NCBI RefSeq assembly: GCF_016741785.1
Contig: NZ_JAERRL010000013.1
Location: 82,482-146,481 of the forward strand
Length of the DNA stretch: 64,000 nt
Origin: Streptomyces sp. 7-21
Lineage (GTDB): Bacteria; Actinomycetota; Actinomycetes; Streptomycetales; Streptomycetaceae
Reading direction: 5' to 3'
The position numbers and the translations under genes are program-made. Of the stretch, positions 14,810 to 22,282 are shown piece after piece (the stretch's first letter is position 1; the number at the start of each line of letters is the position of its first letter). The notes under the pieces are model-generated. The model was not told where the DNA came from, made no database searches, and saw only the letters and a list, made by a program, of their open reading frames with translations.

Positions 14810-15503
14810 GCTCAGACCGCACCGTGCTCCAGCGGCTGGGCGGCCAGCCGATCCACTCGACGCGGCCGATCACCTTGTCCTCGGGGACGGTTCCGCCTCC
14901 CGGGGCGCCAAGGTATTCCCGGGAGTCAGCGGAGTCAGAACGGTGATCGCCCATCACCCACAACCGTCCCTCCGGCACTTCAATGTCAAACCTGACGTTC
15001 GAAGGGTTGTCCCCCGGATACACGTACGACTCGTCGAGTGGCTCACCGTTGACCTCGATGCGTCCCTGGGCGTCGCAGCAGCGGACCCGGTCGCCGCCGA
15101 CGCCGATAACGCGCTTGACGTAGTCGCTCCCCGACGAGGGCACGAGCCCCACCGTGGAGCCGAGCGTGCGCAGCAGCCCCTCGAGAGGGCCCGGGTCCGG
15201 CTCTTCCTGGACGAACGACCCGCTGCCGTCGAAGACGATGACGTCGCCCCGCTGCACCTCGCCGCCGAAGCGGTAGGCGAGCTTGTTGACGAACACCCGG
15301 TCCCCGGCGTGGAGCGTGTCCGCCATGGAACCGCTCGGAATGTAGAAGGGCTGGATGACGAAGGCGCTCACCAGCGAGGTGAGCAGCAGCGTGCCGAGCA
15401 GCAGCGCCACCGGCCGACGCACGAAGCGCGACCACCGTCTCCGGCTCGGCTCGGGAGCGGAACGGTGATCGCGCTCGGGCGATTCTTCGTCGGATCCGGT
15501 CAC
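14802..15503 (-). CDS. sipW: Type I signal peptidase (first Sip paralogue, SipW position)
   Basis: A 233-residue signal peptidase with one N-terminal anchor (VALLLGTLLLTSLVSAFVIQ), the catalytic Ser in IPSGSMADTL, the catalytic Lys in DYVKRVIGVGGD and GDHRSDSADSR. Unlike the next three it has no C-terminal membrane segment and ends soon after WIGWPPSRW. I start it at the GTG at 15503 (VTGSDEES); the frame stays open upstream without family similarity. rplS lies 34 nt upstream in the same direction, so the four Sip genes may share transcripts with rplS. Confidence 0.91.
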   Translation of the reverse strand: MTGSDEESPERDHRSAPEPSRRRWSRFVRRPVALLLGTLLLTSLVSAFVIQPFYIPSGSMADTLHAGDRVFVNKLAYRFGGEVQRGDVIVFDGSGSFVQEEPDPGPLEGLLRTLGSTVGLVPSSGSDYVKRVIGVGGDRVRCCDAQGRIEVNGEPLDESYVYPGDNPSNVRFDIEVPEGRLWVMGDHRSDSADSREYLGAPGGGTVPEDKVIGRVEWIGWPPSRWSTVRSEHG

Positions 15504-15537
15504 GCCGTGATGGTAACCGGCCAGGCCACGGCAGCCG

Positions 15538-15885
15538 TCAGCTCTCGCGCTTCTCCTTGATCTTGGCGGCCTTGCCGCGGAGGTTGCGCAGGTAGTACAG
15601 CTTGGCGCGGCGGACGGCGCCCCGGGTGACGACCTCGATCTTCTCCACGACCGGGGTGTGCACCGGGAAGGTGCGCTCCACCCCGACACCGAAGCTCACC
15701 TTGCGGACGGTGAAGGTCTCCCGGACACCAGAGCCCTGGCGGCGGATCACCACGCCCTTGAACTGCTGCACGCGGGAGCGGTTGCCCTCGATGACGCGCA
15801 CGTGCACGTTGACGGTGTCACCAGGACGGAAAGCGGGGATGTCGTCACGCAGGGACGCGGCATCAACGCTGTCGAGGAGGTTCAT
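15538..15885 (-). CDS. rplS: 50S ribosomal protein L19
   Basis: L19 sits at the 30S/50S interface. The 115-residue product starts MNLLDSVDAASLRDDIPAF with RPGDTVNVHVRVIEG and VFKGVVI-like core (VQQFKGVVIRRQGSG), and ends with basic LYYLRNLRGKAAKIKEKRES. The ATG is supported by family length and an AGCAGG site. trmD precedes it by 133 nt, and the Sip genes follow. Confidence 0.97.
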   Translation of the reverse strand: MNLLDSVDAASLRDDIPAFRPGDTVNVHVRVIEGNRSRVQQFKGVVIRRQGSGVRETFTVRKVSFGVGVERTFPVHTPVVEKIEVVTRGAVRRAKLYYLRNLRGKAAKIKEKRES

Positions 15886-16018
15886 GGCCTGCTGCTCTCT
15901 TCGCTGATGCCACAGGTCATCAGCGGAATGGTTCGAATGGTCATCGGTGGCGGCCCAGACGCCCCGGCGGCGTCGCTCCCCCTGTGGCAGGGCCGCACGC
16001 CGGTCGTGAGCCGACCGC

Positions 16019-16846
16019 CTATTCTTCCACGCCGGCCGACCGCCGCCCAAATCGACCCCCGGCGTCCCGCTCCCACCCCAGCTCCGCCAGGGTCGCCTCA
16101 TCATGCCGGTCGAAGGCAGCCGGGTCGGCGGACTCAATCAGGTCGGGCCGGTTGCGGCTGGTGCGCCGCAGCGCCTGGTCACGCCGCCACCGGGCGATGC
16201 GGCCGTGGTGACCGGACAGCAGCACCTCGGGCACCTCACGGCCGCGCCACCGCGGCGGCTTGGTGTAGACCGGCCCTTCCAGCAGCCCGGCCATGGGACC
16301 CGGCGCGAAGGAGTCGTCGCGGTGGGAGTCGGCGTTCCCCAGGACGCCGGGCAGCAGCCGGGCGATGGCCTCGGTCATCACCAGCACCGGCGCCTCACCG
16401 CCCGCCAGCACGTAGTCACCGATCGAGATCTCCCGCACGTCCAGGCGCGCGCCGTACTCCTCGATGACGCGCCGGTCGATGCCCTCGTAGCGCGCGGGCG
16501 TGAACACCAGCCAGCGGCAGCCGGCCAGCTCCTGCGCGAGCGGCTGCGTAAACGGCCGTCCGCTGGGCGTGGGCACGACGATGACCGGCTCGGCGCCGCC
16601 GGGCTCCCCGGACGCCAGCACGGCGTCCAGCGCCTCGCCCCACGGCTCCGGCTTCATCACCATGCCCGGGCCGCCGCCGTACGGGGTGTCGTCCACGGTG
16701 TGGTGCCGGTCGTGGGTGAACGCGCGCAGATCGTGGACGCGCACGTCGAGCTGGCCCCGGGCCCGCGCCTTGCCGACGAGCGAGACGTTCAGCGGCTCCA
16801 GGTACTCGGGGAAGATCGTGATGACGTCGATCCGCACCGCCGTCAC
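16019..16846 (-). CDS. trmD: tRNA (guanine-37-N1)-methyltransferase
   Basis: TrmD methylates G37 next to the anticodon and prevents frameshifting. The 275-residue product has IDVITIFPEYL at the start, TPYGGGPGMVMKPEPW, ARYEGIDRRVIE and the trefoil-knot SAM site EISIGDYVLAGGE. LLPGVLGN and the DSF segment follow. The GTG start overlaps the rimM stop (GTGA), so the two are coupled. The last roughly 30 residues are variable. Confidence 0.96.
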   Translation of the reverse strand: MTAVRIDVITIFPEYLEPLNVSLVGKARARGQLDVRVHDLRAFTHDRHHTVDDTPYGGGPGMVMKPEPWGEALDAVLASGEPGGAEPVIVVPTPSGRPFTQPLAQELAGCRWLVFTPARYEGIDRRVIEEYGARLDVREISIGDYVLAGGEAPVLVMTEAIARLLPGVLGNADSHRDDSFAPGPMAGLLEGPVYTKPPRWRGREVPEVLLSGHHGRIARWRRDQALRRTSRNRPDLIESADPAAFDRHDEATLAELGWERDAGGRFGRRSAGVEE

Positions 16847-17391
16847 CCGGACCCGGAGTCGGCGGCCGGCCCCGCCGGACCGGCTGTGTCGAGCAGCCCG
16901 GCCGGAGGGTCGATCTCGACCCGCCCGGCGGCCAGGTCCACATGCGGCACGATCTCGCGGACGAACGGGACCATCGCCTCGCCTCCCCCGGTGCGCGCCA
17001 CCACCAGCAGGTCCTGGCCGGGCAGGTGGGCGACCTCGGTGACCCGCCCCACCTCGGCGCCGGCCGTGGTGACGGCGGTGAGCCCGATCAGCTGGTGGTC
17101 GTAGAACTCCTCCGGGTCCTCGGGGCGTTCGTCCGGGTCCACCTCGGCCAGCAGCAGGGTGTTGCGCAGGGCCTCGGCCGCGGTGCGGTCGGTGACCCCC
17201 TCGAAGCGCAGCAGCAGGCGGCCGCTGTGCACCCGTCCGCTGGCGATGGTCAGCGGGCCGGCCTCCGGCGGATCCGTGGCGAGGACGGCTCCGGGTGCGA
17301 GGCGCTGCTCCGGCTCGTCCGTCCTGACCTCCACGGTCACCTCGCCGCGGATTCCGTGGGCGCGGCCGATGCGCGCGACGACGAGTTCCAC
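16843..17391 (-). CDS. rimM: 16S rRNA processing protein RimM
   Basis: RimM binds S19 and helps mature the 30S head. The 182-residue product opens VELVVARIGRAHGIRGEV, the family signature. It has a PRC-barrel-like C-terminal half (DHQLIGLTAVTTAGAEVGRV, PFVREIVPHVDLAAGRVEID). The GTG at 17391 has GGAAG 5 nt ahead; an upstream start would add basic residues unlike the family. It is separated from khpA by 113 nt containing a strong hairpin, then couples to trmD. Confidence 0.95.
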   Translation of the reverse strand: MELVVARIGRAHGIRGEVTVEVRTDEPEQRLAPGAVLATDPPEAGPLTIASGRVHSGRLLLRFEGVTDRTAAEALRNTLLLAEVDPDERPEDPEEFYDHQLIGLTAVTTAGAEVGRVTEVAHLPGQDLLVVARTGGGEAMVPFVREIVPHVDLAAGRVEIDPPAGLLDTAGPAGPAADSGSG

Positions 17392-17458
17392 TCGGCTTCC
17401 GTTCCGTGTCCGTTCCGTTGTGCGTGCCCGGCGCACTCGCCGGCGCTGTCAGCGCGGC

Positions 17459-17485
17459 GGCCCCCAGGCCACTGCCCTGGGGGCC
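17459..17485 (-). terminator. Perfect 10-bp hairpin after khpA
   Basis: GGCCCCCAGG and CCTGGGGGCC pair perfectly around a 7-nt loop, 20 nt past the khpA stop and upstream of rimM. There is no T-run, as is common in Streptomyces terminators. It probably ends or attenuates the rpsP-khpA transcript before rimM-trmD. Confidence 0.6.
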
Positions 17486-17504
17486 GCGTCACGTGCTCGC
17501 GCGG

Positions 17505-17744
17505 TCAGCGAACCTCGTCCACGTCGACCAGGTCGACGCGGACGTTCTTGCCGCCCAGCGCTCCCACGACGGTGCGCAGCGAGCGGGCGGTGCGGCCGTT
17601 GCGACCGATCACCTTGCCGAGGTCGTCGGGGTGCACCCGCACCTCGAGCACGCGGCCTCTGCGCAGCGTGCGCGAGGCGACCTGGACCTCTTCGGGATGG
17701 TCGACGATGCCCTTGACCAGGTGCTCCACCGCCTCCTCAAGCAT
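17505..17744 (-). CDS. khpA: KH-domain RNA-binding protein KhpA
   Basis: A 79-residue protein made of one KH domain. The GxxG-type loop is IGRNGRTARSLRTVV, preceded by VRVHPDDLGKV. KhpA binds RNA broadly and in Gram-positives works with KhpB in cell division and translation control. It lies 3 nt after rpsP, the standard rpsP-khpA-rimM-trmD-rplS order of Actinobacteria. Confidence 0.94.
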   Translation of the reverse strand: MLEEAVEHLVKGIVDHPEEVQVASRTLRRGRVLEVRVHPDDLGKVIGRNGRTARSLRTVVGALGGKNVRVDLVDVDEVR

Positions 17745-17747
17745 CCC

Positions 17748-18167
17748 TTAGCCCTCGGACTCGGACTTCTCGGAGCCCTTGTCGGCCTTCTTCGCCTTGG
17801 GGGTGATGGCCTCACCCTTCGGCTCCCCGCCCGACTCCTTGGCCGCCGCCTCGAAGAGCGCGCGCTTGTCGGCCTTGGCCTCCGGCTCCTTCAGCGGGGC
17901 CGGAGCCGGCAGGCCCTTGAACTTCTGCCAGTCGCCGGTGCGCTTGAGGATGGCGAGCACCGGCTCGGTCGGCTGGGCACCGACGCCCAGCCAGTACTGC
18001 ACGCGCTCGGAGTCGACCTCGATGCGCGACGGGTTCTGCACCGGGTGGTACAGGCCGATCTCCTCGATGGCCCGCCCGTCCCGGCGCGTCCGGGCGTCGG
18101 CGACAACGATGCGGTAGTGCGGCGAGCGGATCTTGCCCAGGCGCTTCAGCTTGATCTTGACTGCCAC
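17748..18167 (-). CDS. rpsP: 30S ribosomal protein S16
   Basis: The 139-residue product starts with GTG (VAVKIKLKRLGKIRSPHYRI) and VVADARTRRDGRAIEEIG, the S16 core, to about residue 85. An acidic/Lys-rich actinobacterial tail follows (AKESGGEPKGEAITPKAKKA). An AGGAGA site lies 10 nt upstream. The 175 nt before it, up to the SprT-like gene, must hold its promoter. Confidence 0.96.
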   Translation of the reverse strand: MAVKIKLKRLGKIRSPHYRIVVADARTRRDGRAIEEIGLYHPVQNPSRIEVDSERVQYWLGVGAQPTEPVLAILKRTGDWQKFKGLPAPAPLKEPEAKADKRALFEAAAKESGGEPKGEAITPKAKKADKGSEKSESEG

Positions 18168-18342
18168 GGTTGTGGTGTCTCCTGATGTTGACGTAAGTGG
18201 GCCACCGCGGGATGCCACGTGGGGAGGGCGGCGCCGGGGGCCCGGCGGACGCGTCAGCCGGAGGAGAGAGGGATCCTGTACGACTGCCGAGTTCAGCCGC
18301 CCATTGTGCCACACCGCCGCCTGGGCACCGGACGGGCCGTCC

Positions 18343-18951
18343 TCACGCGGAGGCGGCCACCGCCATCTTGTCCGCGATCGTGAAGGGCTTCTTGCACGCT
18401 CCGCAGACGATCGGCGCCTGGGCCAGGACCGACGGCACGACGCGGACGTTCCGCCCGCACTCGCAGACGGCCTTGACCCGCACGCCACCGCCGGAGGAGC
18501 CGTGCCGCGCCGCCGGACCGCGGAAACTGCGCTTGGTGTCGGTCGCGGTGGCCGCGCTGTGGGCCTTGACGGCTCTGGCGAGCCGCTCGGCCGTGTCCCG
18601 GTACCGCTGCCGGGTCTCGCTGTTCATCGTCACCAGCGAGAAGCCGCTGGACGGATGCGGGTCCTCGGTGTGGTCCAGGCCGAGCTCCTCGGCGATCGCG
18701 AGGAACCGGCGGTTGTGGTAGCGCCCGGCGCGTGAGGTGTCGCGCACGCCGCGGGCGGCGGCGATGCCGTGCACCGCCTCGTGCAGCAGTCGTTCGAAGG
18801 AGAGCTCCGAGCCGCAGGCCGAGGAGGACTCTCCGATGAGGGATTCCGGAGCGGCCAGGTCAGGCAGTTCCGGGTGGTACCGCTGAATGTCGGCCCACGC
18901 GTGTGCCAGCTCGGCCGCGAGAACTGGTGGTGTCGTGCTCACGTCGTGCAT
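18343..18951 (-). CDS. SprT-like putative zinc metallopeptidase
   Basis: About 202 residues. HEAVH at residues 57-61 is a zinc-metallopeptidase HExxH motif, followed by a YHNRRF segment and EELGL, as in SprT-like proteins. The C-terminal 45 residues look like a small zinc ribbon (CECG and CGAC pairs). SprT-like proteases in other organisms act on DNA-protein crosslinks, but here function is not shown. The ATG at 18951 follows a GGGGGA site. The gene stands alone between proS and rpsP on the same strand. Confidence 0.7.
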   Translation of the reverse strand: MHDVSTTPPVLAAELAHAWADIQRYHPELPDLAAPESLIGESSSACGSELSFERLLHEAVHGIAAARGVRDTSRAGRYHNRRFLAIAEELGLDHTEDPHPSSGFSLVTMNSETRQRYRDTAERLARAVKAHSAATATDTKRSFRGPAARHGSSGGGVRVKAVCECGRNVRVVPSVLAQAPIVCGACKKPFTIADKMAVAASA

Positions 18952-19118
18952 AACGAGCAAGTCCCCCCGGGTGTTCCGATTCCGGGTCAAGTCCACGAAT
19001 TTGCACCTACTACTGAGAGAGCCGTAACGGCGATGGCCAGGGATTGCGTGGGGGGTGGGGTGTGGGGGGATGTGTGAAGGTGTTCAGTTGTCGGTGTGGG
19101 GGCCCGAGGGCCGCGCGC

Positions 19119-20534
19119 TCAGTACGCGCGGCCCACGACTGCGACGGTACCGGGCTCGTCATCGGAACCCGGAACCGACCCGTCCTCCGCGACCAGGCAG
19201 CGCACCGAGACCGCCTCGGCTGCCAGCCGCTCCTCGCCCTCGGGGCCGAGGTCGGCCCACGGGATGCGGGCCCAGCCGCCCGCGGCGGCGGCCTCGACGG
19301 CCTCCTCGACGGTGCGCACATCGCTGGTGCGCGCCTCCCGGCGCTCGCGGGACTGGCGCAGCAGCAGCGCCTGGTCCTCCTCCAGCACCGAGGGCAGCAG
19401 CTTGGGCACGGCATCGAGCGAGACCGGCTCCTTGCCGCCGGGAACGCGCCGGGCGAGCATGGCCGTGCCCTCCGCCAGGTCGCGCGGGCCGATCTCCACC
19501 CGCACCGGCACGCCCTTCAGCTCCCAGTCCACAGCGCGGCGGCCGAACGGCACGTCGGCGCGGTCGTCGGCCTCCGCCCTGACGCCGGCCGCCTGGAGGG
19601 CGGCGGTCAGCTCGCGCACCTTGGCCAGCACGGCCTCGTCGTCCTTGACGGCCATGACCACGGCCTGCACCGGCGCGATCCTGGGCGGTACCCGCAGGCC
19701 GTTGTCGTCGCCGTGCGACATGATGAGCCCGCCGATCATGCGGGTAGAGACGCCCCAGGAGGTCTGCCAGACCAGCTCGCGGCTGCCCTCGCGGGACAGG
19801 AAGGTGGTGTCGAAGGCACGGGCGAAGTTCTGCCCCAGCTCGTGGCTGGTGCCCAGCTGGAGCGCCTTGCCGTCGCCCATCATGCCCTCGAGGGTGAGGG
19901 TGTTGATCGCCCCGGCGAACCGCTCGGCCGGCGTCTTGCGGCCGAGCACGACGTCGAGGGCGAGCGTGTTGACGAGGAAGTCGGCGTAGACCTCGCGGTG
20001 GATGAGCGCGGCGAAGTCCCGGGCCTCCTCGTAGCTGGCGTGGGCCGTGTGCCCCTCCTGCCACAGGAACTCACTGGTGCGCAGGAACAGCCGCGGCCGC
20101 ATCTCCCAGCGCACCACGTTGGCCCACTGGTTGATCCGCAGCGGCAGGTCCCGGTAGCTCTGGACCCACTTGGAGAAGTACTCGTTGATGACCGTCTCGG
20201 AGGTGGGCCGGGTGACGACCGGCTCCTCCAGCTGCTTGCCGCCGCCGTGCGTGACGACGGCCAGCTCGGGGGCGAACCCCTCGACGTGCTCGGCCTCCCG
20301 CACCAGGTAGGACTGCGGGATGAACAGCGGGAAGTAGGCGTTGCGGGTGCCCGTCTTCTTGATGCGGGCGTCCAGCTCCTGCTGCATCCGCTCCCAGATC
20401 CCGTACGCATACGGTCGGATCACCATCGTGCCGCGCACCGGACCGTTGTCCGCGAGCTCGGCCTTGTTGATCACGTCCTGGTACCAGCGGGGGAAGTCCT
20501 CCGCCTGCGGGGTGAGTACGGGAGCCTTTGCCAT
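19119..20534 (-). CDS. proS: Prolyl-tRNA synthetase, archaeal/eukaryote-like type
   Basis: This 471-residue class II synthetase attaches proline to tRNA-Pro. The active-site segments RPTSETVINEYFSKW, DLPLRINQWANVVRWE and FLRTSEFLWQEGHTAHA are those of the short archaeal/eukaryote-like ProRS, not the longer bacterial type with an inserted editing domain. The chain ends in GRAY, and a C-terminal tyrosine is a hallmark of this class. The ATG start gives MAKAPVLTPQAEDFPRWY. It follows ffh and its hairpin, so it is probably its own transcript. Confidence 0.94.
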   Translation of the reverse strand: MAKAPVLTPQAEDFPRWYQDVINKAELADNGPVRGTMVIRPYAYGIWERMQQELDARIKKTGTRNAYFPLFIPQSYLVREAEHVEGFAPELAVVTHGGGKQLEEPVVTRPTSETVINEYFSKWVQSYRDLPLRINQWANVVRWEMRPRLFLRTSEFLWQEGHTAHASYEEARDFAALIHREVYADFLVNTLALDVVLGRKTPAERFAGAINTLTLEGMMGDGKALQLGTSHELGQNFARAFDTTFLSREGSRELVWQTSWGVSTRMIGGLIMSHGDDNGLRVPPRIAPVQAVVMAVKDDEAVLAKVRELTAALQAAGVRAEADDRADVPFGRRAVDWELKGVPVRVEIGPRDLAEGTAMLARRVPGGKEPVSLDAVPKLLPSVLEEDQALLLRQSRERREARTSDVRTVEEAVEAAAAGGWARIPWADLGPEGEERLAAEAVSVRCLVAEDGSVPGSDDEPGTVAVVGRAY

Positions 20535-20547
20535 GGCGGGAATAGTA

Positions 20548-20587
20548 CGGCCCGGCGGGCACTGAGCGTGAATCGGCCGCCGGGCCG
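20548..20587 (-). terminator. Perfect 11-bp hairpin after ffh
   Basis: CGGCCCGGCGG (20548-20558) and CCGCCGGGCCG (20577-20587) pair perfectly around an 18-nt loop. The stem starts 25 nt past the ffh stop and lies in front of proS, consistent with the ffh terminator. Confidence 0.65.
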
Positions 20588-20612
20588 CAATGCCGTCGTT
20601 ATACGCGGCCGT

Positions 20613-22163
20613 TCACTGCGGCGGCAGCATGTCCTTGAACTCCTTGGGCAGCTCGAACGGCACCTCGCCGTTCCCGCCGCTCTCGCCCGCCCGGCGGCGG
20701 GCGGCCGCCTGCTCCTCGGCCTGCCGCTTCATCGGGTTGCCGCTGCGGCGGCGGCCCTTGGCCTTCTTCTGCGCTTTGCCCTTTTTCCTGGCCGCACCGC
20801 CTCCCATGCCGGGCATACCCGGCATACCCGGCATCCCGGGCATCGCCGGGACGCCGCCGCCCTGGGCGACCTTGGACATCATCTTGCGGGCCTCGAAGAA
20901 CCGCTCCACCAGGCCCTTGACCGCGCTGACGTCCACGCCGGAACCGCGCGCGATGCGGGCGCGCCGGGAACCGTTGATGATCTTGGGATCGGCCCGCTCA
21001 GCCGGGGTCATCGATTTGATGATCGCGGCCGTGCGGTCCACCTCGCGTTCGTCGAGGTTGTTGATCTGCTCCTTCAGCTGGCCCATCCCCGGCATCATCC
21101 CCAGCAGCTTGGAGATCGAGCCCATCTTGCGGACCTGCTCCATCTGGGAGAGGAAGTCGTCGAGGGTGAACTCCTTGGGGCCCTTGGCCAGCTTGCTCGC
21201 GAGCTTCTCGGCCTCCTGCTGGCTGAAGGTGCGCTCGGCCCGCTCGATGAGGCTGAGGACGTCGCCCATGCCCAGGATGCGCGAGGCCATCCGGTCGGGG
21301 TGGAAGGCGTCGAAGTCGTCCAGCTTCTCGCCATTGGAGGCGAACATGATCTGGCGGCCGGTGACGTGCGCGATGGACAGCGCGGCACCGCCGCGCGCGT
21401 CGCCGTCGAGCTTGGAGAGCACCACGCCGTCGAAGCCCACGCCGTCGCGGAAGGCCTCGGCGGTCGTCACCGCGTCCTGGCCGATCATGGCGTCGACGAC
21501 GAAGAGCACCTCGTCGGGGCTGACAGCGTCGCGGATGTCGGCGGCCTGCCGCATCATCTCCTCGTCGATGCCGAGGCGTCCGGCGGTGTCGACGATGACC
21601 ACGTCGTACTGCTTGTCGCGGGCGTAGGCCACGGAGTCCTCGGCGACCTTGACGGGATCGCCGACGCCGTTGCCGGGCTCCGGGGCGAAGATGCCGACGC
21701 CCGCCCGCTCCGCGACCACCGTCAGCTGGTTGACGGCGTTCGGGCGCTGGAGGTCACAGGCGACCAGCAGCGGCGTGTGCCCCTGGCTCTTGAGCCACAG
21801 GCCGAGCTTGCCGGCCAGCGTGGTCTTGCCCGCGCCCTGGAGGCCCGCGAGCATGATCACGGTCGGCGGGTTCTTGGCGAAGCGGAGCCGCCGGGTGTCG
21901 CCGCCGAGGATGCCGATCAGCTCCTCGTTGACGATCTTGATGACCTGCTGCGCGGGGTTGAGGGCCTTGGAGACCTCGGTGCCGAGGGCGCGCTCCTTGA
22001 CCTGCTTGATGAAGGACCGGACAACCGGGAGCGCCACGTCGGCTTCGAGCAGGGCGATCCGGATCTCCCGCGCCGTGGCGTCGATGTCCGCCTCGCTCAG
22101 CCGGCCTTTGCCCCTGAGGTTCTTGAATGTCGCCGCAAGGCGATCGGAGAGAGTGTCGAACAC
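20613..22163 (-). CDS. ffh: Signal recognition particle protein Ffh (SRP54)
   Basis: Ffh binds signal sequences and 4.5S RNA and docks on FtsY. The 516-residue protein has the N domain (MFDTLSDRLAATFKNLRGKG), then the G domain with P-loop GLQGAGKTTLAGKLG, DTAGRLGIDEEMM and TKxDG-like SKLDGDARGGAAL. The Met-rich M domain runs from about residue 330. The C-terminus carries a short tandem GMP repeat and a basic Lys/Arg tail. A hairpin (22182-22205) precedes the start. Partner ftsY is 7 kb away on the same strand. Confidence 0.96.
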   Translation of the reverse strand: MFDTLSDRLAATFKNLRGKGRLSEADIDATAREIRIALLEADVALPVVRSFIKQVKERALGTEVSKALNPAQQVIKIVNEELIGILGGDTRRLRFAKNPPTVIMLAGLQGAGKTTLAGKLGLWLKSQGHTPLLVACDLQRPNAVNQLTVVAERAGVGIFAPEPGNGVGDPVKVAEDSVAYARDKQYDVVIVDTAGRLGIDEEMMRQAADIRDAVSPDEVLFVVDAMIGQDAVTTAEAFRDGVGFDGVVLSKLDGDARGGAALSIAHVTGRQIMFASNGEKLDDFDAFHPDRMASRILGMGDVLSLIERAERTFSQQEAEKLASKLAKGPKEFTLDDFLSQMEQVRKMGSISKLLGMMPGMGQLKEQINNLDEREVDRTAAIIKSMTPAERADPKIINGSRRARIARGSGVDVSAVKGLVERFFEARKMMSKVAQGGGVPAMPGMPGMPGMPGMGGGAARKKGKAQKKAKGRRRSGNPMKRQAEEQAAARRRAGESGGNGEVPFELPKEFKDMLPPQ

Positions 22164-22181
22164 GGCGCTGCAAATCCTCCA

Positions 22182-22205
22182 ACCCCGCCGTCTGCGGTGC
22201 GGGGT
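22182..22205 (-). terminator. Hairpin between glnD and ffh
   Basis: ACCCCGC and GCGGGGT pair perfectly around 10 nt, about 77 nt after the glnD stop and 19 nt before the ffh start. It may end the amtB-glnK-glnD transcript or be part of the ffh leader. Confidence 0.4.
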
Positions 22206-22282
22206 ACTTCAGCAGGTAGGTGGGTGACAGTGCTCCCCAGCGTATCGGCACGCCGCGGTTGCGGTCAGCCCGCGTCGGATCC

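Noticed and set aside
20811..20850. Short 9-nt tandem repeat
   Set aside because: It encodes the GMP repeats of the Ffh C-terminal region, common in actinobacterial Ffh.
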